Assembly (NCBI GenBank): GCA_039793685.1
Contig: JBDRAL010000102.1
Span: 1 to 64,000, forward strand
Source: JAAFHI01 sp039793685
Lineage (GTDB): Bacteria > Acidobacteriota > Blastocatellia > Chloracidobacteriales > Chloracidobacteriaceae
Direction of reading: 5' to 3'
Length of the DNA: 64,000 nt
A program made the position numbers and the translations under genes. Below, one piece after another: positions 52,102 through 59,995 of this stretch (position 1 is its first letter; each line of letters starts with the position of its first letter). The notes under the pieces were generated by a model. That model made no database searches, was not told the origin of the DNA, and saw only the letters and a program-made list of their open reading frames with translations.

Positions 52102-52821
52102 ATGGGGTTCTTCGATTATCGCTGTTCATTGACCGGTGTCAGCCTGAAGGCCAGCGATGCCGTTTTCCTTCCTTTGCACAATATCAATGGAGAATACAAA
52201 CCGCTCACGCTTGGAATCAAAGGATGCTATGACCGGCTGGGCACGATAGACGGAATTAAAAAAGATAAGAACACGGATTCGATTCTGAAGTTTTTCCAAC
52301 AGGCTCACGACACGGGAGCACTGGCTTTCAATAAACTGACATTGAAGGGGCTTGATTGTTACCCGATCAAGGATATTGAAGACCTGCTTCGCTGTTTTGA
52401 AAGACATATTGCAGATGCTCCCAAGCCCGCCGAGTTGGATGGGGTGCCCATTCAATATGCCTTGATTGAAAAACAGACCTGGGAGTTTCTCGTCGAGCGC
52501 TCAACGTTGGCCGAGAAAGGGCCGGAGACCATGTGGGAGTCGCTCTTCCCCGGCGCGTCCGTGGCTCGCCAAATTTATAAAAAGAAGGAGTCGGAGGTTC
52601 TTCCCCAGTTGCGTGAGCTGTACCGGGTTTCCCTGGAAATGAAGGCTCACGGCATTGAATGGGAGCCAGTTGATGAACTCGGACAACATTTCAGCGAGGA
52701 AATGACGGAGTTTCTCAAGGAAGCCAAGACTCGCTTCAAGGATGCTCCATTGTTTCTTGGCGCGCTGGCGGCCTATGAAGATGAGGTTTCCGAATTTCTT
52801 GCCGATGAGGAAGACGAATAG
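52102..52821 (+). CDS. Unknown protein starting MGFFDYRCSLTG
   Basis: The 239-residue product starts at ATG 52102 (SD TGGAGG). The opening MGFFDYRCSLTGVSLKASDAVFLPL is a signature I associate with a scattered, uncharacterised bacterial family that shares the 'FD.RC..TG.SL' start. It is followed by LGIKGCYDRLGTIDGI. The middle is helical with acidic patches, and the end is Glu/Asp-rich (DEVSEFLADEEDE). The Cys of RCSLTG and the later Cys in GIKGCYDR could bind metal, but this is conjecture. It is flanked by a divergent permease gene and a convergent glycosyltransferase gene. Codon use is slightly AT-richer than in its neighbours. Function unknown. Confidence 0.7.
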   Translation: MGFFDYRCSLTGVSLKASDAVFLPLHNINGEYKPLTLGIKGCYDRLGTIDGIKKDKNTDSILKFFQQAHDTGALAFNKLTLKGLDCYPIKDIEDLLRCFERHIADAPKPAELDGVPIQYALIEKQTWEFLVERSTLAEKGPETMWESLFPGASVARQIYKKKESEVLPQLRELYRVSLEMKAHGIEWEPVDELGQHFSEEMTEFLKEAKTRFKDAPLFLGALAAYEDEVSEFLADEEDE

Positions 52822-52840
52822 CGCGGTTTTCGGCCCCGTT

Positions 52841-53659
52841 TCAATTCGCCGATTCTTTCAGTCTGGTTTCCTCGACGGGTGAGGCTTCGGATTGAAGGAG
52901 CTGTTCCTTCCGGCGGTAGTCGCCGCGGCTGAAGTATTTCTCAAGCCAGACGTAGCAGCAGATGAAGAAGTACCGGCTGCCCATTTCGGTCAGCTTCAGC
53001 TTGGCGACGCCGCTGCGCCGGTTGCGCCAGGTAATCGGAATGACCTTCCACGAAAATCCTCGAACGATGGCCTTGAGCGGCAGTTCGACCGTCAGATTGA
53101 AGTGGGGCGAAATGAACGGACGGCAGCCCTCGATGACTTCGCGGCGATACGCCTTGAAGGCGTTGGTGGTGTCGTTGAGCCGAATCTGGAAAACCATTTT
53201 CAGGCCCCAGTTGACGATCCGGTTGATGACGAGTTTGAAGTAGGGATAGTCAATGGTCCCGCCGCCCTTGATGAAGCGGCTGCCGAACACGCACTCAACC
53301 CCGGTTTGAAGTTCCCGCCAGTAGCGGACGACATCGCGGCAGTCGTCCGATTCGTCCGCCATCATGATGACGACGGCGTCGCCGCGCATGTGGTCGAGGC
53401 CGAAGACGATGGCCCGGCCGAAGCCGTGTTCGCCGGTGTTGCGCAGCGGGCGCAGGTGCGGGACCGTCTGCGTCAGGCGGCTGAGGATTTCCCAGGTCGT
53501 ATCGGTGCTGCCGTCGTCCACGACGATGATTTCGTGGTCGATGCCGTGAAGGTTCAATTCGAGATGGAGGTGTTCGACCGTCGCCCGGATACACCCCTCC
53601 TCGTTGCGGGCGGGAATCACCACGGTGAGCAGTTCGAGGTTTTTTCTCGCAGACGACAT
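52841..53659 (-). CDS. GT2-family glycosyltransferase, DPM1-like
   Basis: The 272-residue cytoplasmic GT-A enzyme has LLTVVIPARNEEGCIRATV, IIVVDDGSTDTTWEIL, the DxD-like MMADESDD, FIKGGGTIDYP and NDTTNAFKAYRREVIEG. The C-terminal part has ITWRNRRSGVAKLKL and a Trp/Tyr-rich end. It resembles dolichyl/polyprenyl-phosphate sugar transferases that charge a lipid carrier, which GT39-type enzymes such as those encoded in this window could use. It lies at the 3' end of the minus-strand envelope cluster that also holds the epimerase and methyltransferase. Confidence 0.85.
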   Translation of the reverse strand: MSSARKNLELLTVVIPARNEEGCIRATVEHLHLELNLHGIDHEIIVVDDGSTDTTWEILSRLTQTVPHLRPLRNTGEHGFGRAIVFGLDHMRGDAVVIMMADESDDCRDVVRYWRELQTGVECVFGSRFIKGGGTIDYPYFKLVINRIVNWGLKMVFQIRLNDTTNAFKAYRREVIEGCRPFISPHFNLTVELPLKAIVRGFSWKVIPITWRNRRSGVAKLKLTEMGSRYFFICCYVWLEKYFSRGDYRRKEQLLQSEASPVEETRLKESAN

Positions 53660-53728
53660 GGCGCAACGGTTCTCCGGCTGGATTCCAACTGGTCGAGGAA
53701 ATCGGATTTCGGCAAGCATACCACCCGA

Positions 53729-55678
53729 TTATCGGGGAGGCGACGGAGCGGAAGTCGCAGGAACCGTCAATTCCTTCCAGACCAGCGGAGAAATCCGGTA
53801 CTCGGCGATGCCCGGCCCCGTCACCCTGAATTTCCGGACCTTCCAGGTTGAAAAATTCCGCTCGAACAGCGTACCGGCATTTTCTCCGTACGGCAGGCTG
53901 CTGATGAGAATGCCTTCCTTGGCACCGCCTGGAATCAGGCGGAATGAGTGCCTCTCGCCGTTTTCGTATTCCGCTTCGATGTACGTCGGAGGAATGCGGA
54001 AAAAGAAACCCGCCGCCATCCCGACAAAGCGTGTTTCAAAATCAATGGCGGCAAAAACGGGACCTTCGCCCGACGGTACGTCAATCCACTTGTCGGCCAC
54101 GATGGTGTCTTTTCCAAGTTCACGCCACTGTGCCGCGACCGGGGCGGCGCGTCGCTTCAGCAATATCCGGGTTGGCGTTTTTCCGGCCACGTCGTAGTTG
54201 AGCATCACGGCCCGCCAGGTGGCCGGTCCCGACCAAAACGGATACCGGCCGTCGATGTCGGGGAAATCGACAATCAGGAAATCCGGCGCGCGGCCGGGCG
54301 TGGAGAAATGTTCGGCGTTCAGGCGGTCGAGTCCCGATGTAAAGACGCAGTATTGTTGAAGAACCGCGTTCGGTTTCCAGTCGAGCTGATTCGATTGAAT
54401 CAGGCTGATTTCCCACGGAAGAACGCCGACGGTGCCGCGTTCCCGGCGGATGCGTTCGAGCCAGTCCTCGGGCAGTCTGGCTGCTTCCGGCCCGGTGGGC
54501 GGCAGGGACGGCGGCTGGCGCAGTCCTTCCAGACCCTGCCCGACATTCTCGATACCCCGTATCGTGGCGAGGCGTTTCCCGATTTCGAGCGAATCGAATG
54601 CCTTGGCCTCCAGGTTCACGACCAGCGCGTCAAACACGAAAAACACGCTGAACAGCGTCCAGGCGGCGATGCGTTCCGCGCGGGTTGTGGCGAAGACCGC
54701 CAGCGCGACCGGGAGTGCGGGCAGGGTACAGAAAAAGATGACGAGGTGGCCGCCGTCCTGCCGGACCACGGCGGATTTGAAAAGGAAGAAAAGCTGCGGG
54801 ACCGCAATCAGCGCAAGGTGCCGTTGCGGCGCGGCGCGCCAGTAGAGAAAGGCCGTGAAAAGCGCGTACGCGGCGAGGCAAATGGCACACCACAAAACCT
54901 GATGTGACGGACCAACCAGGCTCATCGCACTCGTGTAGCCGCTCGAAATTTCCAGCGAGGTCCGCCCCCACGTCCACATGCCGGCAACCGACTGAAAGTG
55001 CGTCGCGAATTGCCACAGGACGACGGTCAGCAGGGCGGTCGGGGCCAGGAAGAACGCGCGTCGGTCCGCGATTTTTTCAACCAGAAACACGCCGTGGAGC
55101 AGCGTCAGTCCGATCAGGCTTGAAAGTCCGATGCTGAATTTGGCGAACAGCCCGACTCCCGCGAGCGCGCCGAGGCAGGCCAGCCAGAGCCGCCGCGTCC
55201 GGGGCGAACCGTGCGCCGCCGCCGCGCCGAGCCAGAAAACGGTGAAAAAACGGTTTTCATATTCCGGCCAGCCGAGCAGGGAGAAGCACGCGGCCAGCGC
55301 AAAAGTCGCCAAAAGGGTGTGGGTCGTCGATTTCTCTTTCAAAAAGGCGGAAAGGGCAAATCCTCCGAACAGCAGTTGAAGCAGGAGCGCGAAAATGAAC
55401 CCGTAAACGAGATTCGAACCGAGGTTCATCGGAAACAGCAGATAGCCGAGCGGGCCGTAGGTGAAATTGGTGTCGGTCCCGAAGCGGAAGCTGGTTTGTT
55501 TCAGTGCGTTCAGGGCGTACTGCCAGGAAATGTCCAGCCCGTATCCCGGCTGACGGTTGCAGTTTGGGAACGTCAGCAGCATCAGGTAGCCCGTCGCCGC
55601 CAGCGCGAGGACCGTCGGACCGTGTTTTCGGGCGCGTTCCCGCGCGGCAATAAGGAATGGCGAATTTTGAAGCGGCAT
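53729..55678 (-). CDS. Large polytopic membrane protein of the envelope cluster
   Basis: The 649-residue protein starts MPLQNSPFLIAARERARKHG. About ten membrane segments fill residues 25-425. The early loop GYGLDISWQYALNALKQ and FTYGPLGYLLFP, with conserved Tyr/Gly/Pro, resemble uncharacterised polytopic proteins in polysaccharide loci. The C-terminal 200 residues are soluble and beta-rich (FVGMAAGFFFRIPPTYIEAEY, ATWRAVMLNYDVAGKTPTRIL). A role in glycan polymerisation or transfer is possible from context. No catalytic motif can be named. Confidence 0.6.
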   Translation of the reverse strand: MPLQNSPFLIAARERARKHGPTVLALAATGYLMLLTFPNCNRQPGYGLDISWQYALNALKQTSFRFGTDTNFTYGPLGYLLFPMNLGSNLVYGFIFALLLQLLFGGFALSAFLKEKSTTHTLLATFALAACFSLLGWPEYENRFFTVFWLGAAAAHGSPRTRRLWLACLGALAGVGLFAKFSIGLSSLIGLTLLHGVFLVEKIADRRAFFLAPTALLTVVLWQFATHFQSVAGMWTWGRTSLEISSGYTSAMSLVGPSHQVLWCAICLAAYALFTAFLYWRAAPQRHLALIAVPQLFFLFKSAVVRQDGGHLVIFFCTLPALPVALAVFATTRAERIAAWTLFSVFFVFDALVVNLEAKAFDSLEIGKRLATIRGIENVGQGLEGLRQPPSLPPTGPEAARLPEDWLERIRRERGTVGVLPWEISLIQSNQLDWKPNAVLQQYCVFTSGLDRLNAEHFSTPGRAPDFLIVDFPDIDGRYPFWSGPATWRAVMLNYDVAGKTPTRILLKRRAAPVAAQWRELGKDTIVADKWIDVPSGEGPVFAAIDFETRFVGMAAGFFFRIPPTYIEAEYENGERHSFRLIPGGAKEGILISSLPYGENAGTLFERNFSTWKVRKFRVTGPGIAEYRISPLVWKELTVPATSAPSPPR

Positions 55679-55728
55679 AAAGGAAGCGGACGGGGTCCGA
55701 ATGGGTGAAATGGAAAGCCTACGGCGCG

Positions 55729-56799
55729 TTACCCGTCCTCGGAAAGCGCGAGCCAGTCCGGATTGCGCTCGGCGTGATCGGCGATTTCGGAAAGGACGGA
55801 ATCGAGCCGCCGGGTCGGCGACCACGACCATGTTTTTGCCGCGAGCGCGGAATCCAGCACGAGCCACGGAATGTCGAACGGTCGCCGGGCCGGGTCGCGG
55901 TCAATTTGGCGCGGGCCGAACCGGTCGGCGCACCACGCGGTCAGTTCGGCCAGCGACATGCTGTTTTCAATGCCGCCCGCGACATTGAAAACCGACGGGG
56001 TAGTGGAATCCGTACCGCCAGCCATCTGCTTCACCAGAATTGGCACGAGGTCCGCCGGGTGCAGGCAGTCGCGGACCTGATGGCCGTGGCCGTCGAAGCC
56101 GATGTACTTCAGCGGCCGCCCGCTCCGGTAGGCATGAATCCAGTAGGAAAAAATCCCCTGATCGATTTTCCCGAACTGCCCGGCCCCGGCCAGCACCCCG
56201 CACCGGTTGATGAACACCGGTAAACCGTAGGTCAGTCCGTATTCGAGGCTCATTGTCTCCGAAGCAAGTTTTGACGCTCCGTAAAGCGAAACGGGTGGCG
56301 CGGTGGAAAAGGTTTCCGTGATGCCCGCCTGACTCCATCCGGGCGCGGCGACATCGGTCGTCGGCTCGAAGCGAGAACCCACGGTTTGAATCGGAATTCC
56401 TGAAAGGGCGGGGATTGAGTAGACCCGGCTCGTGCTGAGAATGATGAGGCCGGCGTTCCATTTCCGGCAGAGCTCAAGCAGGTTGAGCGTGCCGACGAGA
56501 TTATGTTCGACCAGTTGTCGGCTACTGGTCTTGCCGTCCACGCCCGCCATGACGCTCGGATTGGCGGCGCAGTCGATGATCCAGTCGTGCGGCGGCAGCG
56601 CGTCGAGGTCGCTGGTCATTCGAAGGTCGCCATGAACGACCCGGACGCCAAATCCCGCCAGTTCCCGCCGGTTCCGCTCGCTTCCACGCCGGACGAGGTT
56701 GTCGAATCCAGTGATATGAACCGATTCGAGGTGTGCCGGAAGCTCGCGGGCAATGACGTTTCCGACGAAGCCGCAGGCCCCGGTCAGTAAAATTCGCAT
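55729..56799 (-). CDS. NAD-dependent nucleotide-sugar epimerase/dehydratase (extended SDR)
   Basis: The 356-residue extended short-chain dehydrogenase has the start MRILLTGACGFVGN (NAD-binding TGxxGFxG), LRRxSERNRRE-like sugar loop, IDCAANPSVMAGVDG, and catalytic LYGASKLASE (YxxxK). The later NRCGVLAGAGQFGKIDQGIF closely recalls CDP-paratose 2-epimerase-type enzymes. It would make an activated sugar for the glycan cluster. Start at 56799 fits the Rossmann spacing. A 50-bp gap leads to the polytopic gene. Confidence 0.87.
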   Translation of the reverse strand: MRILLTGACGFVGNVIARELPAHLESVHITGFDNLVRRGSERNRRELAGFGVRVVHGDLRMTSDLDALPPHDWIIDCAANPSVMAGVDGKTSSRQLVEHNLVGTLNLLELCRKWNAGLIILSTSRVYSIPALSGIPIQTVGSRFEPTTDVAAPGWSQAGITETFSTAPPVSLYGASKLASETMSLEYGLTYGLPVFINRCGVLAGAGQFGKIDQGIFSYWIHAYRSGRPLKYIGFDGHGHQVRDCLHPADLVPILVKQMAGGTDSTTPSVFNVAGGIENSMSLAELTAWCADRFGPRQIDRDPARRPFDIPWLVLDSALAAKTWSWSPTRRLDSVLSEIADHAERNPDWLALSEDG

Positions 56800-56887
56800 A
56801 AAGGAGTTGTTTCGGGGTTGGCGCTTGTGCCAGCCGCGGGTTTCGGAAATGGCGGTTTGAGCGGTTCGACGTCGGTAAAAGTATCCG

Positions 56888-57568
56888 TCAGGCGGGTTTT
56901 TCGGCAACGATGAAAAACTGTTTCCCGAAAATCGGCCAGGCGAAGGGAAGCCGCAGATAGGTTTTCAGAAAAATCAGCGGCGGACGAAATCCGGTTGCCA
57001 TCGAAAACGGAAGGAAGCGGGGAATCCGCCGCGTGACCCGAAAACCGGTCAGTTCGAGAATTTCACCGAGCGAGGCGTCGGTAAGGGGAATGTGGTGATC
57101 CCAGAAATCCCAGTATTCGCCGCCGGTGTACTTGATGTTCGGCCCGAGGCAGAGCATGCGTCCGCCGGGTTGCAGGCAGCGATACGCCTGTTCGAGAACC
57201 GTCGCAAGCTGGTTTTTATCGGCGAGGTGTTCGAGGAAATTGCTCGTGAAGACCACGTCGAGCGCGCCTTCGCCGATGGTCCAGGGCAGGGAGCAGTCCT
57301 GGGCGTGAAGCGTGATTCCCGGATTCAGTTTCGAGGCCGTGTCGGCGTTGAGGTCCATGGCGTGCTTTTGTCCCGCCCGAATGTTGTTGATGAATTCTCC
57401 CCACCCGCAGCCGAGTTCGAGGATGACCGAGTCGGGCGGAATGAATTGCTGGAAATAGTCGCGGGTCAGGACTTCCCAGACCTGATTGCGGTATGCCTGA
57501 ATCGCGTCGAAGCGCAGCCGGTATTCGGTTTGAAGCTGGACGCCGCGGTCGTTGTTTTCAGAACCCAT
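56888..57568 (-). CDS. Class I SAM-dependent methyltransferase of the envelope cluster
   Basis: The 226-residue protein has the SAM motif LELGCGWGEFINN, acidic MDLNADTASKL, and FTSNFLEHLADK with a downstream LQPGGRMLCLGPNI. These belong to Methyltransf_11/23-type enzymes. The C-terminal part is rich in hydrophobic residues (FRPPLIFLKTYLRLPFAWPIF), so it may touch the membrane. It leads the minus-strand cluster with epimerase, polytopic protein and GT2. Methylation of a sugar or lipid-linked glycan is likely. Substrate unproven. Confidence 0.85.
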   Translation of the reverse strand: MGSENNDRGVQLQTEYRLRFDAIQAYRNQVWEVLTRDYFQQFIPPDSVILELGCGWGEFINNIRAGQKHAMDLNADTASKLNPGITLHAQDCSLPWTIGEGALDVVFTSNFLEHLADKNQLATVLEQAYRCLQPGGRMLCLGPNIKYTGGEYWDFWDHHIPLTDASLGEILELTGFRVTRRIPRFLPFSMATGFRPPLIFLKTYLRLPFAWPIFGKQFFIVAEKPA

Positions 57569-57598
57569 CGGTATTCCGGAATTCGTCGCGTCACCGCC

Positions 57599-59959
57599 TC
57601 AGTAGGCTTTGGTCAACTGAATTCCCGTGTAGAAGTGTTTCAGAATCTGCTGGTAGCCGTAGCCTTCGAGCGCCAGCCCGTAGGCCCCGACCTGGCACAG
57701 CCCGACGCCGTGTCCCCAGCCGCGTCCGCGCAGGCGAAAACTCGTGACATTGCCTTTTTCGTCGCGGTCGCGGATGACCACGAACAGGCTTTCGCGAATG
57801 CCCAGCGCGGATCGAATGCGGATGCCTTCAATCGTGGCCGTGCGTTGCGTGCCGGTGACTTTCAATGTGGCGACACGCTGCGATTCTCCGCGAGAAACGG
57901 GTTCGATGTCGAGGACGTCGCCCACGTTGACGTTGACTTTGGCGAGCCGGGCGCGGACTTCGGCGGGTGTGAGCCGCTCGTCCCACCACGAAAACTGCGA
58001 GAAGCGGTCGCTGGTCGCGCCGTTCAGTACCGGCGAGATTTCGAGGTAGTCGATTTTTCCCTTCGCATCGAGGTGAAACGCGACGGCTTCGCCGCCGATG
58101 ATTTCCGCGCGTTCGACCGGAACGAGATCGCCGCCGACCTTGCGGAAAATGTAGGCGTTGGGCGCGACCGAATAGCGCGGATCGTCCTTGCCCTTCGCGC
58201 CGCGAATGGCGACCTGTCCGTCAAAGGGCCGCGCCGTGCCGGTGATGAGTTTCGGCAGGCCGCGACCGAGCAGCGCGCGGGCCATGATGCCGATGGCGGT
58301 GGCGCGGCTGAGCTTTTCCTTGAACGGATTCGTCGGCGTGAGTTTCAAGATTCCTTCACGGAACAGAAAAGCAACGTCGGTTCGAAACGTTGCCGGGACA
58401 CTCGCGGCATCGGGGCCGAGCAGATAATCGGCGTCCGGAGCAGTTAAAAGTCGGGCGGGCGATTCGTCGCCGTAAATGGCGGTGAGTACGGTTCGGGCAA
58501 AGCCGCCGAGCGTGTTGGATTTTGAAACGAGGCCGGACGTGGGCTTTGCCTGAGTGAGTTGCGTCAGCGTGAACGCCCAGTTGTTGCATTCGCGTTCGGA
58601 GCATTCGCGCTGAAGATCGTATTCGTCGGTCTTATCCGAAAAGGGAAATCCGGCCACGGCCAGCAACGCGAGTTCGCGGGCGAGGGAAGCGCTTCCGGCG
58701 AGCGTGGTCGCGGCGAAGCGCCGGGTCGTGGTCACCCAGCGGTCGTTCACGCGGACGCTCGGGCGCGGCGCGACGGTCACGCTTTTGAGATAGGGAACGG
58801 CGCGGCCGTAAACGTATTCGACGTTTTCGGTTCTTCCGCCTGAGGTTGACGTGTAAAGCGCGTTGATCGGTTCGCCGTTGTAGGTCGCGATGATTCCCCG
58901 CGTTTCAAGCACGGCGCGGTCGGTCAGCGGATGTTCCGAACTGCGTCCGTTGTAAACCTGCGACATCGCTGTGGGTAAAAGATCAAAGCCTTCCGCGCCG
59001 TAATTGCCCTTGTTTTTCACGGCGTAGGTCCGCGCCGCGACCGCCTGCGCCTTGAGCGCTTCGAGTTGCGGAAAGGCGTTGGGCGACAGTTCATTCGGAA
59101 CGACACCGCGAATGTAATCCTCCATCGGAAGTTCGTTCACGACCGTCATTCGTCCGCGCTTGTTGAGAAAGACTTCGAGGCGTCCGCGATAGGTCGAATT
59201 CAGGTACTTGAGCGGCGACCGGTCGGGATCGAGCGAAATAAACGCCATGCGGCTGACGCCCGAGGCCACGTCGTCGCCGTTTGAGGCGGTGGCGCTCAAC
59301 CGCCAGCGTCCGTCGGATTTGGTGGTCGGAATCGAGACGCCCTCGCGGGCGACTGACGGCTGGCGATAGCCCGCGTTGGAGACGCGCACCATCATCGTCT
59401 GGGCGTCCGACGACGAGGAAAAATCGCCGAGCGACACGATGTAGCGTTCCGTGTCCTCGTCGTAATGGGTCTTGACCGGTTCATCGAAGCGTTCGCGCAG
59501 TTTTTTCGCGAGTTCCCGCGCGTCGCGGTCCGATTTGAGACTCGCGACCTGTACGCGATAGTTCCCGCCTCGGCGCTTGCGCGACTCGCCGGCGTTCAAC
59601 TGCACCGTGACCTTGTTGCTCGCGATTTCCTCGGTTTCCCGCGTTTCGAGGTCGAGCCGGGCCATTGGGCCGTCACAGGCGATGTTGACGAAATCCGCGT
59701 TGGTGGCGATGCCGATGCGGATGGTCGGCTCCTGCTTCGCAATTGAGAATTGAGAATTGAGAATTGAGGGTTGCGAAGGCTCGGAGGTTTTTTCTTTTGA
59801 AACCGGTGGTTTTGGAACGGGATTTTCCGTGGGAGTCGGGACGACGCGCGGGCGCGTGGGCCGCTGCTGCGCGTGGACGGGCGCGAGCGGCGCGATGAGG
59901 AAAAGAAAAAGCGCGAATGAAACGAATCCCCGGATTCGTCGCGATGGCGAGCGAAACAT
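57599..59959 (-). CDS. SpoIID/LytB-domain protein with SPOR-like domain
   Basis: The 786-residue exported protein has a signal peptide (1 to about 30, VHA cleavage). A Pro-rich stretch follows, carrying ILNSQFSIAK encoded by a heptamer repeat, then a SPOR-like domain (YRVQVASLKSDRDARELAKKL, about 134-205). The SpoIID core follows at about 255-400 (MEDYIRGVVPNELSP, ALKAQAVAARTYAVKNKGNYG, YTSTSGGRTENVE). It closes with GRGWGHGVGLCQVGAYGLALEGY. SpoIID enzymes are lytic transglycosylases that act on stem-peptide-free peptidoglycan. In non-spore formers they act in division or wall remodelling, in agreement with the SPOR domain. The 180-residue insert before the last motif is unusual. Confidence 0.9.
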   Translation of the reverse strand: MFRSPSRRIRGFVSFALFLFLIAPLAPVHAQQRPTRPRVVPTPTENPVPKPPVSKEKTSEPSQPSILNSQFSIAKQEPTIRIGIATNADFVNIACDGPMARLDLETRETEEIASNKVTVQLNAGESRKRRGGNYRVQVASLKSDRDARELAKKLRERFDEPVKTHYDEDTERYIVSLGDFSSSSDAQTMMVRVSNAGYRQPSVAREGVSIPTTKSDGRWRLSATASNGDDVASGVSRMAFISLDPDRSPLKYLNSTYRGRLEVFLNKRGRMTVVNELPMEDYIRGVVPNELSPNAFPQLEALKAQAVAARTYAVKNKGNYGAEGFDLLPTAMSQVYNGRSSEHPLTDRAVLETRGIIATYNGEPINALYTSTSGGRTENVEYVYGRAVPYLKSVTVAPRPSVRVNDRWVTTTRRFAATTLAGSASLARELALLAVAGFPFSDKTDEYDLQRECSERECNNWAFTLTQLTQAKPTSGLVSKSNTLGGFARTVLTAIYGDESPARLLTAPDADYLLGPDAASVPATFRTDVAFLFREGILKLTPTNPFKEKLSRATAIGIMARALLGRGLPKLITGTARPFDGQVAIRGAKGKDDPRYSVAPNAYIFRKVGGDLVPVERAEIIGGEAVAFHLDAKGKIDYLEISPVLNGATSDRFSQFSWWDERLTPAEVRARLAKVNVNVGDVLDIEPVSRGESQRVATLKVTGTQRTATIEGIRIRSALGIRESLFVVIRDRDEKGNVTSFRLRGRGWGHGVGLCQVGAYGLALEGYGYQQILKHFYTGIQLTKAY
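59741..59768. repeat. Four perfect AATTGAG heptamers inside the spoIID-like gene
   Basis: AATTGAG is repeated four times without error (28 bp). On the minus strand it is translated as part of the disordered linker between the signal peptide and the SPOR domain. Confidence 0.9.
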
Positions 59960-59995
59960 GGCGATGGCTCAACGAGAAGAAGCGGCGATGTTGTT

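Noticed and set aside
57092..58447. Long plus-strand frame opposite the methyltransferase and SpoIID-like genes
   Set aside because: It crosses two real genes in antisense and lacks a start signal or family likeness.
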